From Olsenella_L sp051876355 (GTDB lineage Bacteria > Actinomycetota > Coriobacteriia > Coriobacteriales > Atopobiaceae): DNA of 64,000 nt. The notes under the pieces were generated by a model, which saw nothing but the letters and a program-made list of their open reading frames with translations, did no database searches and was not told where the DNA came from. Positions 42,095-50,120 of this stretch are shown here, piece by piece. Every line of letters starts with the position of its first letter. Positions within the stretch are counted from its first letter, which is position 1. The stretch is from positions 204,148-268,147 of the forward strand of contig JBJEHU010000037.1 of assembly GCA_051876355.1 (NCBI GenBank), written 5' to 3'. A program made the position numbers and the translations under genes.

Positions 42095-43017
42095 TGGAGA
42101 GGCAGAGCAACGCCGTGGCAGGACTCGGTGCCCTCACGACGGGCGGTGCGGATCCGCTCCAGCGCCCCGTGGCCATCGTCTGCGATTCCTCCTGCACGCT
42201 CTCGCGTACCCGTGCAGAGGAGCTCGGGGTCACGATGGTCCCCATGCACTACAACGTCGACGGCGTCCGCTATGCAGAGACGTTCCGGAACGAGAATGGC
42301 GACTATGATGCCCTGTTCCGCCAAGGCAGGCTGCTCGTGACAGAGGCAGTCTACCAGGACGAGTTCGCAGACGAGTTCAGGCGCCTCCTCAAGGCAGACT
42401 TCGCCGTGCTCTGCCTCACGATCTCCTCGAGGCTCTCCGGCACCTACCGGAGCGCCGTGCAGGCGAGAAATCAGCTCGTCCGTGAAGGCGAGGACGGAGA
42501 CCGCATCTGCATCGTCGATTCCTGGACGACATCGGGCGGGCTCGAGTTCCTCGTGCGCCAGGCAAGGAAGCTTGTCTCGCTTGGCTACAGCCTCGACACA
42601 GTCGGGCATAAGCTCGAGGACGAGCGTGCCCGTCAGGGCATCGCCTTCACGGTTCCCGACCTCGAGGTCCTGAGAAGATCGGGACGCCTCGGTGCGACGC
42701 GCCGTGCGGTGCCATCGAATCTCGACCGCTATCTTGTCATGGAGCTTCAGGAGGGCGGCATCAAGGATGTCTGCGTCGCCCACGGCATGAGGGGAACGGC
42801 GCGTGCGCTCGTCGCACAGGTGCCGGAAGAGGCCCGCATGAACTCTGTGACCGTCACAGGCTACGGAGAGGCGCATGACGCAGTCGAGGAGCTCGTCCAT
42901 GAGGTGAGGCGCGAGCTGCCGAAGACGACGATTCATGTGCGCGATGGAGGCCCTGTCGTATCGCTCCATCTCGGAGTCGGCTCCGTGAGCCTTGCTTGGC
43001 GAAACTTTGCCGAATAG
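42094..43017 (+). CDS. DegV family (FakB-like) fatty acid-binding protein
   Basis: 307 residues. DegV fold: VAIVCDSSCTLSRTRAEELG at residues 26-45, the conserved TISSRLSGTYRSA lipid-head-group loop and VDSWTTSGGLEFLVRQA. Proteins of this family bind a single fatty acid; FakB members present exogenous fatty acids to the kinase FakA. Start overlaps the accDA stop (TGATG), so it is the last gene of the fatty acid operon, which strengthens a lipid role. No fakA is in view. Carries about 20 extra N-terminal residues. Confidence 0.85.
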   Translation: MERQSNAVAGLGALTTGGADPLQRPVAIVCDSSCTLSRTRAEELGVTMVPMHYNVDGVRYAETFRNENGDYDALFRQGRLLVTEAVYQDEFADEFRRLLKADFAVLCLTISSRLSGTYRSAVQARNQLVREGEDGDRICIVDSWTTSGGLEFLVRQARKLVSLGYSLDTVGHKLEDERARQGIAFTVPDLEVLRRSGRLGATRRAVPSNLDRYLVMELQEGGIKDVCVAHGMRGTARALVAQVPEEARMNSVTVTGYGEAHDAVEELVHEVRRELPKTTIHVRDGGPVVSLHLGVGSVSLAWRNFAE

Positions 43018-43091
43018 GCATGATTTGCGGAGAGCGCGTGTGCGGAATGTTGCAGAAGCATTGCAGAGCGCAAATTCTCTCTGATGCAAGC

Positions 43092-43119
43092 TTGCAATGG
43101 CCCGGTGTTTCCGTATACT
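43092..43119 (+). promoter_or_regulatory. promoter of first tRNA-Asn gene
   Basis: TTGCAA (43092-43097), 16-nt spacer, TATACT (43114-43119), 27 nt before the tRNA. The -35 lies in the palindrome TGCAAGCTTGCA (43085-43096). Confidence 0.7.
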
Positions 43120-43146
43120 AGCTAGTGCGCTTTGGCGCGGACACAT

Positions 43147-43221
43147 TCCCCGGTGGCGCAGTGGTAGCGCAACTGACTGTTAATCAGTGTGTCGTAGGTT
43201 CGAACCCTACCCGGGGAGCCA
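43147..43221 (+). tRNA. tRNA-Asn (anticodon GTT), copy 1
   Basis: 75 nt with encoded CCA. Acceptor stem TCCCCGG/CCGGGGA, D arm with GTGGTAGCGC, anticodon loop CTGTTAA (GTT), T arm GTAGG-TTCGAAC-CCTAC, discriminator G. Identical to copy 2. Confidence 0.97.
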
Positions 43222-43229
43222 GCAGATTC

Positions 43230-43261
43230 GAGAGCCTGTCGAAAGACAGGCTCTCTTTTTT
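43230..43261 (+). terminator. terminator of tRNA-Asn copy 1
   Basis: Perfect 11-bp stem (43230-43240 with 43245-43255), GAAA tetraloop, six T. Also lies at the 3' end of the convergent phosphoesterase pseudogene. Confidence 0.93.
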
Positions 43262-43265
43262 ATAA

Positions 43266-43988
43266 CTATTCCCTGACAGACTTGATTGTCTTTAAGGTCC
43301 AGCTTTCGGTATCGACGAGCGGGAACTCCTCGGTGCCGATGGGGCCTCCCCAGGAATACGTGGAGAAGACATCGCAGCTTAGGAGATTGCCCTCCTGCTC
43401 AATGCGCTTCACCGGCGTATGGCCGACGACCTGGAAGAGCTCCTGGGGCTGATAAAGGACATCGAGGTCTGCCATGCCCTGCGGACGTGCCCAGATGGGG
43501 GAGAGATCCTGCCAGAGCTCCTCTCTGCCCATCTTGTTGATAGCGGAAAGAGCCTCATCGATGGTGAAGCCTGAAAGGCCCTCATCCTCGACGAAGTCGG
43601 CAAGGAGGCCTGCATGCGAGAAGCAGACATCGTCGATGCGGTGGATGAATGCCTTCCGGTCATCTGGCACCTTGTCCCAGAACGCACGGGAGCACTACTG
43701 CACATGGCGGAGAACCTGGCCTCTGGCCATGCCGCTCTCCGGTGCTTCCCAGAAATATGACACGTCATGGTTCCCGTAGCACCAGAGCGTATCCGGATGT
43801 GCGGCGAGGAAGCGTTCTGCCCGGTCATAGAGCGCATCGTATGCCTCAGGTCTGCGCTGCATCCCCCAATCGTCCGGAAGGTCGCCGAGCTGGACAATTG
43901 CATCGGGATGCTCTTTAGATATGGCATCCTCGGCCGCATCGAACATCCATGGCTTCAGATGGATATCGGGAATGACAAGGACAAGCAT
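43266..43988 (-). pseudogene. metallophosphoesterase gene interrupted by in-frame TAG
   Basis: Calcineurin-like phosphoesterase, 240 codons in one frame, with an amber stop at codon 98 (43695-43697). Before the stop: DIHLKPWMFDAA (D-x-H), GDLPDDWG and GNHDVSYFW. After the stop: FSHAGLLADF and VVGHTPVKR, the remaining metal-binding His residues. Neither half has a complete active site. The frame does not shift, so a single base change (or sequencing error) explains it. The second part could restart at an ATG at 43670 but lacks half the metal ligands. A strong ribosome binding site GGAGGTCCCC before 43988 shows that it was a real gene. Substrate unknown. Confidence 0.8.
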
Positions 43989-44119
43989 GGGGACCTCCGT
44001 TCTCGGATGAGGGCTTTTCCAAGAGTACAAGATGGGATTGCCGACCGTATGCTAGGCTGCACGCCTATCGAGGCAGTGCAGCCATGATTGCCTTGGCCAA
44101 AGATTTTCCGAAATAGTTG

Positions 44120-44147
44120 TTGCATCGAAGAGAAGAAACCTTATACT
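44120..44147 (+). promoter_or_regulatory. promoter of second tRNA-Asn gene
   Basis: TTGCAT (44120-44125), 16-nt spacer, TATACT (44142-44147), the same architecture and distance class as for copy 1 although the flanking sequences differ. Confidence 0.7.
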
Positions 44148-44177
44148 GAGTACTTGCGCAACGGCGCAGTTACATAT

Positions 44178-44252
44178 TCCCCGGTGGCGCAGTGGTAGCG
44201 CAACTGACTGTTAATCAGTGTGTCGTAGGTTCGAACCCTACCCGGGGAGCCA
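44178..44252 (+). tRNA. tRNA-Asn (anticodon GTT), copy 2
   Basis: 75 nt with encoded CCA, identical base for base to the copy at 43147-43221. Own promoter and own terminator. Confidence 0.97.
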
Positions 44253-44260
44253 GAGATTCC

Positions 44261-44289
44261 AGAGCCGGACTTGATGTTCGGCTCTTTTG
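44261..44289 (+). terminator. terminator of tRNA-Asn copy 2
   Basis: 10-bp stem AGAGCCGGAC (44261-44270) with GTTCGGCTCT (44276-44285), one wobble, then TTTT. Confidence 0.82.
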
Positions 44290-44324
44290 CTATGAAGAGC
44301 CTGTCTCAGCCGGAGCATCAAACA

Positions 44325-44346
44325 GACAGATGTGTCGCCATCTGTC
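44325..44346 (+). repeat. small hairpin in leader of polysaccharide export genes
   Basis: GACAGATG-6 nt-CATCTGTC, perfect 8-bp stem. The 200-nt region from the tRNA terminator to the permease gene holds no other feature that I can support. Confidence 0.4.
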
Positions 44347-44486
44347 GAGAGGATATCCTAAGCTGCCTGCAGAAACGTCGAGCTTGTGTGCACTCAGCCG
44401 ACAGGCCATATCGAAGGATAGAGGGCCTGTGCTAGCATACATACGATAGCTCGGATTATTAGAACTTGCGTAGCAACGGAGGCATT

Positions 44487-45317
44487 TTGGCTACCAGCGA
44501 AGCTACAAACAATGGGCATCTCATTTCAGGCAAGGATGCCTGGTATCCGCCCGCGAAGCGTGACCGCTTCATTATCCAGCAGCTTGTCAGCAAAGACTTC
44601 AAGCTCAGGTATCGCCGTTCGGTCCTCGGCGTTGCCTGGTCGGTCCTGAACCCGCTCCTCATGATGATCGTCATGTCTGCCGTGTTCTCGACGTTCATGC
44701 GCTATGCAGACGATTCCATCGGCTGCTATCCGCTCTACCTCATCCTCGGCAACACGGCCTTCCAGCTCATGAGCGATGCTACGAGCCAGGGCCTCACATC
44801 AATCATCGGAGCTGCCTCGCTTCTGAAGAAGGTCAAGATCAACCGCTATGTGTTCCCGGTGCAGAAGGTTCTCTCTGCAGCTGTGAACTATGCGTTCTCT
44901 TGCATCGCCATCTTCATCGTCATGCTCTTCTTCCAGATTCCGCTGACGCCGCTGGCACTGCTTCTGCCGGTTGCGCTTGCACTTCTTGTCATCTTCTCGA
45001 TAGGTCTCTCACTTCTGCTCTCTGCCCTCGCCGTCTTCTTCCGTGATGTCATCCATCTCTGGAGCGTCGTCCTCACGGCCTGGACGTATGCCACGCCGCT
45101 CTTCTATCCGGTGAGCATCCTGCCCCATGCCATGCAGGTCTTCGAGGCCTTCAACCCGATCTATCTCTACGTCACGTTCATCCGCGACATCCTGCTCTGG
45201 CAGACGATGCCGACGCTGAGCCTCGTGATTCGCTGCGCAATCTGGGCCTTCGCCTCGCTTGCCCTCGGATATGTCGTGTTCCATCGCCACGAGCACAAGT
45301 TCATCCTCTACATCTAG
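44487..45317 (+). CDS. ABC transporter permease for polysaccharide export (Wzm/TagG-like)
   Basis: 276 residues, ABC-2 type membrane protein. N-terminal cytoplasmic segment LVSKDFKLRYRRSVLGVAWSVLNPLL, typical of O-antigen/teichoic acid exporters, then about six membrane segments (for example YAFSCIAIFIVMLFF, LALLVIFSIGLSLLLSALAVF). Exports a lipid-linked glycan with the ATPase encoded 13 nt downstream. The TTG at 44487 is chosen because GGAGG is 4 nt upstream; a TTG at 44466 would include this site in the coding region. Confidence 0.9.
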   Translation: MATSEATNNGHLISGKDAWYPPAKRDRFIIQQLVSKDFKLRYRRSVLGVAWSVLNPLLMMIVMSAVFSTFMRYADDSIGCYPLYLILGNTAFQLMSDATSQGLTSIIGAASLLKKVKINRYVFPVQKVLSAAVNYAFSCIAIFIVMLFFQIPLTPLALLLPVALALLVIFSIGLSLLLSALAVFFRDVIHLWSVVLTAWTYATPLFYPVSILPHAMQVFEAFNPIYLYVTFIRDILLWQTMPTLSLVIRCAIWAFASLALGYVVFHRHEHKFILYI

Positions 45318-45330
45318 GCACAGGAGTCCC

Positions 45331-46086
45331 ATGGCTGATACAAAGCTTCCTGACGATATCGCGGTACGTGTCGACGACGTCTCGATGATCTTCAATATTG
45401 CGTCGGAGCAGTTCAACTCCCTCAAGGAGTACTTCATCGCGATCATGAAGCACGAGCTCTCCTTCAAGGAGTTCCGCGCGCTCAACCACATCACGTTCGA
45501 TGTGCACAAGGGCGAGGCATTCGGCCTTGTCGGCACGAATGGGTCCGGCAAGTCGACGATGCTCAAGATCATCGCAGGAGTCCTCGAAGCGTCCGAAGGC
45601 ACCTGCACGGTCAACGGTACGATCGCCCCGCTCATCGAGCTTGGCGCTGGCTTCGACCCCGAGCTCACGGCCCAGGAGAACATCTATCTGAATGGTGCCC
45701 TTCTCGGCTATTCCAAGGAGTTCATTGACCAGGAGTTCGACCACATCGTCGAGTTCGCTGAGCTCAAGGACTTCATGGAGATGCCGCTCAAGAACTACTC
45801 CTCCGGCATGGTTGCCCGCATCGCCTTTGCAATCGCCACGATCACGGATCCGGATATCCTGATTGTCGATGAGACGCTCTCCGTCGGCGACTTCCTGTTC
45901 CAGCAGAAGTGCGAGAAGAGGATCAACGAGCTCGTGCAGAATGACAATACGACGGTTCTCCTCGTCTCGCATTCCATCGATCTCGTCGAGCGCATCTGCT
46001 CGAGGGTCCTTTGGATCGAGAAGGGCCAGCAACGCATGCTTGGCCCTGTCGACGAAGTGTGCAACGCCTACCGCAACCTCAGATAG
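45331..46086 (+). CDS. ABC transporter ATP-binding protein for polysaccharide export (Wzt/TagH-like)
   Basis: 251 residues. Walker A GTNGSGKST, Q-loop ELGAGFDPELTAQENIYLNG, signature NYSSGMVARIAFA, Walker B DILIVDETLS, and switch His in LVSHSID. The GAGFDPELT segment is diagnostic for the O-antigen/teichoic acid exporter subfamily. There is no C-terminal carbohydrate-binding domain, so export probably does not depend on a chain-end modification. RBS AGGAG. Confidence 0.92.
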   Translation: MADTKLPDDIAVRVDDVSMIFNIASEQFNSLKEYFIAIMKHELSFKEFRALNHITFDVHKGEAFGLVGTNGSGKSTMLKIIAGVLEASEGTCTVNGTIAPLIELGAGFDPELTAQENIYLNGALLGYSKEFIDQEFDHIVEFAELKDFMEMPLKNYSSGMVARIAFAIATITDPDILIVDETLSVGDFLFQQKCEKRINELVQNDNTTVLLVSHSIDLVERICSRVLWIEKGQQRMLGPVDEVCNAYRNLR

Positions 46087-46109
46087 CATCCATTCCAGGA
46101 AACAGGTAC

Positions 46110-46113
46110 CTAG
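46110..46113 (+). repeat. IS target site duplication, left copy
   Basis: CTAG directly left of the IS end, repeated at 47413-47416. A 4-bp CTAR-type duplication fits the IS5 group. Confidence 0.75.
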
Positions 46114-46128
46114 GGAAACGATGATTAA
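46114..46128 (+). repeat. left terminal inverted repeat of IS5-family element
   Basis: GGAAACGATGATTAA, complementary to 47398-47412 without mismatch. Confidence 0.9.
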
Positions 46129-46263
46129 TGGGCCCATCCCGCCCCAAGGCCTTTCGGGTGATGGTTTTCCGATGGGATGGGCGGGGCCAGGGCCCGGAAT
46201 CAGGGCGCCATCGCCTTCCGGACCCCCTCCGGCAGGGAATCCGGGCATGGCTGTCCCGCGGGA

Positions 46264-47259
46264 TCAGGCAGCCGTCGGCAGGGGCTCCAGCGCCCTCCCC
46301 GCCGATATGCACATCGAGAGGTTCGACAGCGCGAATGCGGCATGGAGCAGGCAGCCGTTCTTCTCGATGCCGCGGTAGCGGGTCCTGATATGCCCGAATC
46401 GCCTCTTCACGATGAGGAAGGGGTGCTCCACCTTGGAGCGCACCGACGCCTTCCTCGACTCTATGCCCTTCTCGGCCGAGAGCGCGCAGTCCAGGCCCTT
46501 CACCGTGGAGGGCTTCCTGGCGACGGTCCACCGCATCGATGAGAGGTGCGGGTCGGAGGCGACCTCGGGGCGCTTCGCCACCCCGGTGTATCCGGAGTCC
46601 GCATAGCAGAACCGGTCGTCCCCGCGGACGAGGGAATGGGCCATGGCCACGTCGGACACGTTGGCGGCAGTCGTCTCCACGGTATGCACGAGGCCGCTGC
46701 CCGCATCGACGCCGATGTGCGCCTTGAAGCCGAAATGCCAGTTCTTCCCCTTCTTGGACTGGTGGGCCTCGGGGTCGCGGGAATGCCCCTCGTTCTTGGT
46801 GGAGCTCGGCGCCTCGATGAAGGTCGCGTCCACGATGGAGCCTCCCCGCATCATGACGCCCGCCGCCTCGAGCTCCGAGTTCAGCTCGTCGAGCATGGCC
46901 TTGCCGAGGCCCTTCCTCTCGAGGATGTGGCGGAACTTCGCGAGCGTCGTGGCGTCGGGGACCTGCTCGCGCATGAGGTCGATGTGCATGAACCTCTGCA
47001 TGGCGCGGGAGTCGAGGATGGCATCCTCCGTGCCCTCGTCCGAGAGGCCGAACATGACCTGGAGCAGGTACATCCTGAGCATCGTCTCGGCGCCGCGGAC
47101 ATGCCTGCCGCGCTGCTGGGAGTGGTAATGGGGCTCGATGAGGGCGGTCCACCTGTCCCAGGGGACGATCGCATCCATATGCTCCAGGAACTCCTCGCGC
47201 CTCGTCTTCCTCCGCTGCCCCTGCGATTCCAGGTCGCCGAAGCTCATCTGATCGCCCAT
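46264..47259 (-). CDS. IS5-family DDE transposase
   Basis: 331 residues in one frame. N-terminal domain of unknown-function type common in IS5 (MSFGDLESQGQRRKTRREEF), then the DDE domain: first Asp in GSIVDATFIEAPSS, second Asp in CYADSGYTGVAKR, Glu in VRSKVEHPFLIVKRRFG with the K/R residues typical of the Y-x2-R-x3-E-x6-K signature region. GGAAGG ribosome binding site 6 nt before ATG 47259. No frameshift or stop, so probably active. Confidence 0.93.
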   Translation of the reverse strand: MGDQMSFGDLESQGQRRKTRREEFLEHMDAIVPWDRWTALIEPHYHSQQRGRHVRGAETMLRMYLLQVMFGLSDEGTEDAILDSRAMQRFMHIDLMREQVPDATTLAKFRHILERKGLGKAMLDELNSELEAAGVMMRGGSIVDATFIEAPSSTKNEGHSRDPEAHQSKKGKNWHFGFKAHIGVDAGSGLVHTVETTAANVSDVAMAHSLVRGDDRFCYADSGYTGVAKRPEVASDPHLSSMRWTVARKPSTVKGLDCALSAEKGIESRKASVRSKVEHPFLIVKRRFGHIRTRYRGIEKNGCLLHAAFALSNLSMCISAGRALEPLPTAA

Positions 47260-47397
47260 CGCAAGCCTTCCGCCGCAGCCCCACCGATATCCATATTATA
47301 ACGTTTGTGCAGGTAGAGTGCCATTTCTACCGGATGCGCGGCAACCTGGCGGGCAGCGGAAGGCCGGGCGGTGCGATTCGGCCTGGTGAGCTATGCT

Positions 47398-47412
47398 TTA
47401 ATCATCGTTTCC
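47398..47412 (-). repeat. right terminal inverted repeat of IS5-family element
   Basis: Perfect complement of 46114-46128, followed by the CTAG duplication (47413-47416) and then the glycosyltransferase ATG at 47417. Confidence 0.9.
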
Positions 47413-47416
47413 CTAG
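47413..47416 (+). repeat. IS target site duplication, right copy
   Basis: CTAG, equal to 46110-46113. Without the element the sequence would read from AGGAAACAGGTAC through CTAG straight to ATG. Confidence 0.75.
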
Positions 47417-49267
47417 ATGATCGAATACAAGCTTGCCAATATCCTGATCGCACCCGACGAATTCTCTGCCTCCTATCCGGGCCTGTATTGGAAGGACGGA
47501 GAGGGCAAAGTCGCTTTCAACGAAGAGGAAGATGCGCTCGAGATTTCTGGCACAGTCGATTTCACGACGTACCTCAACGGCCTTTCCATCGAGAAGTGGC
47601 ATCGGTATACGGTCGTCAGCGAAGTGACGCTCCAGCTCGAGCTGGCTGGCGACGGCTGCGAGATCTATGCTACGGGACTTTCTGCCGGCATGAAGGAGCC
47701 GAAGCGCTCCGAGCGGCCGATACTCAAGGTCGGCGCCTCTGAAAACATCCAGGTCGTCGAGGTGCCGCTTCCGAAGGAGCGTGCCGAGATTCAGGGGTTT
47801 GCCATCCGCTCCGAGGGCACGACGAAGCTCTGCGGCGGCTCCTATCTCGCCGAGGTCGACGATGATGCGGTGAGGCCGGTGAAGCTCGCGCTCGCGACGA
47901 CGACGTTCAAGAAGGAAGCCTACATCACGCGCAACATTGCAGCCGTGAAGAAGGAGGTTCTGGGCTCGACCGACCCCATCGCTTCCGGCTTCCATATGTT
48001 CGTGATCGACAATGGCCGCACGCTCGATGCCGAGGCGCTCTCCGATGAAGGAGTCACGGTCATTCCGAATGCCAATGTCGGCGGTTCCGGCGGCTTTGCC
48101 CGTGGCATGCTTGCAGGACTTGGCTGGAATGCGACGCATGTCCTGCTGATGGACGACGACGTGCGTGTCCTGCCGGAGAGCTTCAAGCGGACCTATGCGC
48201 TGCTCTCGCTTGCGAACGATCGCTACAAGGATGCCTTCATCAATGGTGCCATGCTCAATATCGGCGAGCCGAACATCCAGTTCGAGGACGTGGCACAGGT
48301 AGGCCGCGATGGCCGCTACCACGGCATCAAGGATACGAAGATTGAGGTCGATACCTATGAAGGCATCGCCCACAACGAATCCATCAATGTAGAGCTGCCC
48401 CGTGCCTATGGCGCCTGGTGGTACTCCTGCATTCCGACGAAGGCAATCCGGGAGAATGGACTGCCGCTTCCGGTCTTCGTGCGCTGCGATGATGTGGAGT
48501 ATGGCATCCGCTGCCAGCCGAAGTACATGGCAATGGATGGCATCTGCGTCTGGCATGAGCAGTTCGAAGGCCGCTTCAGGGCATCTGTCGACTGCTACCA
48601 GTACACGAGAAACTTCATGATCATGATGGCTGTCGACGACCTGCCATACTGGCGCATGTTCATGATGAGGTTTGACAGGACATTCCACATCTATCTCCGT
48701 GCTATGGACTATGAAGCATGCGAGCTTCTGCTCGACGGCCTCGAAGACTACCTCAAGGGCCCGACCTTCATCGAGACGGCTTCCGGCGAGGAGATCATCA
48801 AGCGCCAAGGTGCGAAGAACGAGAAGCTGCTGCCGATCTCTGAGCTCTCTGAAGAGGACCAGAAGGCCTGCAAGGAAGCGCCGGCAAGCTCGAATCCGTG
48901 GGTCTTCGGCAAGGGCGCTCGGCGCCATATCGGTCTGAAGCTTGCAGAATCCCTGCCGCACGACCGTCACGATCTGCCGGAATGGATGCTCGACTCGAAG
49001 CCTGTTGCTGTGAACTATTCGCATGGTGCTTATCCGACGGCACTCACAGCACGCCACTCGGTGCTCGTGGCCTACGATATCGACGGCACGCATGCGCATG
49101 TGCGTCGTATGGACCGCACGCGCTGGAACGAGCTCAAGGAGCGCTATCGTACCCTCATGGCAGACTATACGACAAGAGGCGCCTCTGTCGCCAAGGCCTA
49201 CCACGAGGCAAAGCCGTATCTCACGAGCGCGGAGTTCTGGAAAAGCTATCTCCATATGGATGCATAG
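47417..49267 (+). CDS. GlfT2-like galactofuranosyltransferase family glycosyltransferase
   Basis: 616 residues. An N-terminal beta-sandwich-like region (1-150, with GLYWKDGEGKVAF and SGTVDFTTYLNGLSIEKW) is followed by a GT2 GT-A domain from about 155 (LALATTTFKKEAYITRN) with NANVGGSGGFARGM and the metal/UDP motif LLMDDDVRVL. RCDDVEYGIRC and WHEQFEGRF are conserved in GlfT2. In mycobacteria GlfT2 polymerises galactofuran; here it likely builds the glycan exported by the ABC transporter upstream. An IS element lies directly before the ATG, so the native ribosome binding site (AGGAAACAGG at 46097-46106) is now 1.3 kb away; expression may be reduced or leaderless. Coding frame is intact. Confidence 0.88.
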   Translation: MIEYKLANILIAPDEFSASYPGLYWKDGEGKVAFNEEEDALEISGTVDFTTYLNGLSIEKWHRYTVVSEVTLQLELAGDGCEIYATGLSAGMKEPKRSERPILKVGASENIQVVEVPLPKERAEIQGFAIRSEGTTKLCGGSYLAEVDDDAVRPVKLALATTTFKKEAYITRNIAAVKKEVLGSTDPIASGFHMFVIDNGRTLDAEALSDEGVTVIPNANVGGSGGFARGMLAGLGWNATHVLLMDDDVRVLPESFKRTYALLSLANDRYKDAFINGAMLNIGEPNIQFEDVAQVGRDGRYHGIKDTKIEVDTYEGIAHNESINVELPRAYGAWWYSCIPTKAIRENGLPLPVFVRCDDVEYGIRCQPKYMAMDGICVWHEQFEGRFRASVDCYQYTRNFMIMMAVDDLPYWRMFMMRFDRTFHIYLRAMDYEACELLLDGLEDYLKGPTFIETASGEEIIKRQGAKNEKLLPISELSEEDQKACKEAPASSNPWVFGKGARRHIGLKLAESLPHDRHDLPEWMLDSKPVAVNYSHGAYPTALTARHSVLVAYDIDGTHAHVRRMDRTRWNELKERYRTLMADYTTRGASVAKAYHEAKPYLTSAEFWKSYLHMDA

Positions 49268-49290
49268 CTTTGGGACATCCCGATGCATTG

Positions 49291-49321
49291 GAGCCCTGCA
49301 GCAGCGCTGCGGGGCTCTTTT
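49291..49321 (+). terminator. terminator of glycosyltransferase gene
   Basis: 12-bp stem (49291-49302 with 49306-49317, one wobble), 3-nt loop, then TTTT. Confidence 0.88.
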
Positions 49322-49372
49322 CATGCTGGACGTGCGTCGACAGCTCGTTCGTTCTGCTGGCGATGTTTTCTG

Positions 49373-49401
49373 TTGTGCTGAGCATGAGGGTGGAGTATTC
49401 T
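49373..49401 (+). promoter_or_regulatory. probable pyr operon promoter
   Basis: TTGTGC (49373-49378), 17-nt spacer, TATTCT (49396-49401), placed between the preceding terminator and the attenuator. The -35 match is weak. Confidence 0.45.
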
Positions 49402-49456
49402 GTCTCTAGCCTTTAATGCGCGGTACGAGATGCCCGAAAGGCGCGACATAAAGAGC

Positions 49457-49530
49457 GGTTCCTGAGGGACCTCTCCATGAAGCGAAAAGACGGGGTGTCT
49501 GTGCCGCCATAGGGCGGACGGGCACCTTTT
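49457..49530 (+). promoter_or_regulatory. pyr operon leader with attenuator
   Basis: Two hairpins in the untranslated leader. The first is GGTTCC-tga-GGGACC (49457-49471). The second is a 15-bp terminator stem with one mismatch and two wobbles (49494-49508 with 49512-49526) followed by TTTTGCTTT. It precedes pyrR by 20 nt. The layout fits PyrR-controlled attenuation, where UMP-bound PyrR stabilises an upstream anti-antiterminator. The exact PyrR-binding loop could not be assigned. Confidence 0.65.
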
Positions 49531-49550
49531 GCTTTAGTGGAGGGAGACTC

Positions 49551-50120
49551 ATGGAGCAGGAACCCAAAGCGGTCATCATGGACGCTCAGGCCATGGACCG
49601 CGCTATCGTGCGCATTGCGCACGAGATCATCGAGCACAATGAGGGGGCTCAGACCATCGCCGTTGTCGGCATCATCCGCCGCGGCGAGATTCTCGCGCAT
49701 CGTCTCGTCGATGCAATCGAGGACATCGAGCATGTGAAGCCGCCTTTTGGCTCGCTCGATATCAGCTTCTACCGTGACGATTTCGGCATCAACTCAGCAC
49801 CTGTCGTCCACGCGACGAACATCCCGTTCTCTGTCGAGGGCAAGGACATCATCCTCGTCGACGACGTGCTCTATACGGGCCGCACGGTACGCTCTGCCCT
49901 CAATGCCCTCATGGACTATGGCCGTGCGAAGTCGGTGCAGCTTGCTGTGATGGTCGACCGTGGCCACAGGGAGCTTCCGATCCGTGCCGACTATGTCGGA
50001 AAGAATGTGCCGTCCTCCCGCGAAGAGGATGTCCGCGTCTGCATCGAGCCGCTCGATTCCCATACCGCCGTGGAGATCTGGAACAAGGCAGACGAACCCA
50101 GCGATGGAGGCGTTCACTGA
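49551..50120 (+). CDS. pyrR: pyrimidine operon regulator / uracil phosphoribosyltransferase PyrR
   Basis: 189 residues, type I PRTase fold. PRPP motif DIILVDDVLYTGRTVRSAL, N-terminal IVRIAHEIIEHN, and VGIIRRGEILAHRL. Binds pyr mRNA leader in response to UMP/PRPP and often has weak UPRT activity. First gene of the operon, behind an attenuator; stop overlaps the pyrB start. GGAGGGAGA ribosome binding site. Confidence 0.95.
   Translation: MEQEPKAVIMDAQAMDRAIVRIAHEIIEHNEGAQTIAVVGIIRRGEILAHRLVDAIEDIEHVKPPFGSLDISFYRDDFGINSAPVVHATNIPFSVEGKDIILVDDVLYTGRTVRSALNALMDYGRAKSVQLAVMVDRGHRELPIRADYVGKNVPSSREEDVRVCIEPLDSHTAVEIWNKADEPSDGGVH

Larger units (their letters stand above)
46114..47412. mobile_element. 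IS5-family insertion sequence, 1299 bp, apparently intact
   Basis: Bounded by perfect 15-bp terminal inverted repeats (GGAAACGATGATTAA at 46114-46128 and its complement at 47398-47412) and flanked by CTAG direct repeats. One transposase gene on the minus strand fills most of it. A TATAAT on the minus strand (47295-47300) is a probable transposase promoter. The element sits between the exporter ATPase and the glycosyltransferase gene, abutting the latter's start codon. Perfect repeats, an undamaged transposase and matching target duplication suggest recent insertion. Confidence 0.92.

Noticed and set aside
43695..43697. TAG as a pyrrolysine or recoded codon
   Set aside because: No pyrrolysine genes or downstream recoding structure seen, and metallophosphoesterases are not known to use it; a nonsense mutation is simpler.
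46079..47284. Second long minus-strand frame (401 codons) inside the IS
   Set aside because: The transposase is complete in another frame with all DDE residues, so no programmed frameshift or second product is needed.
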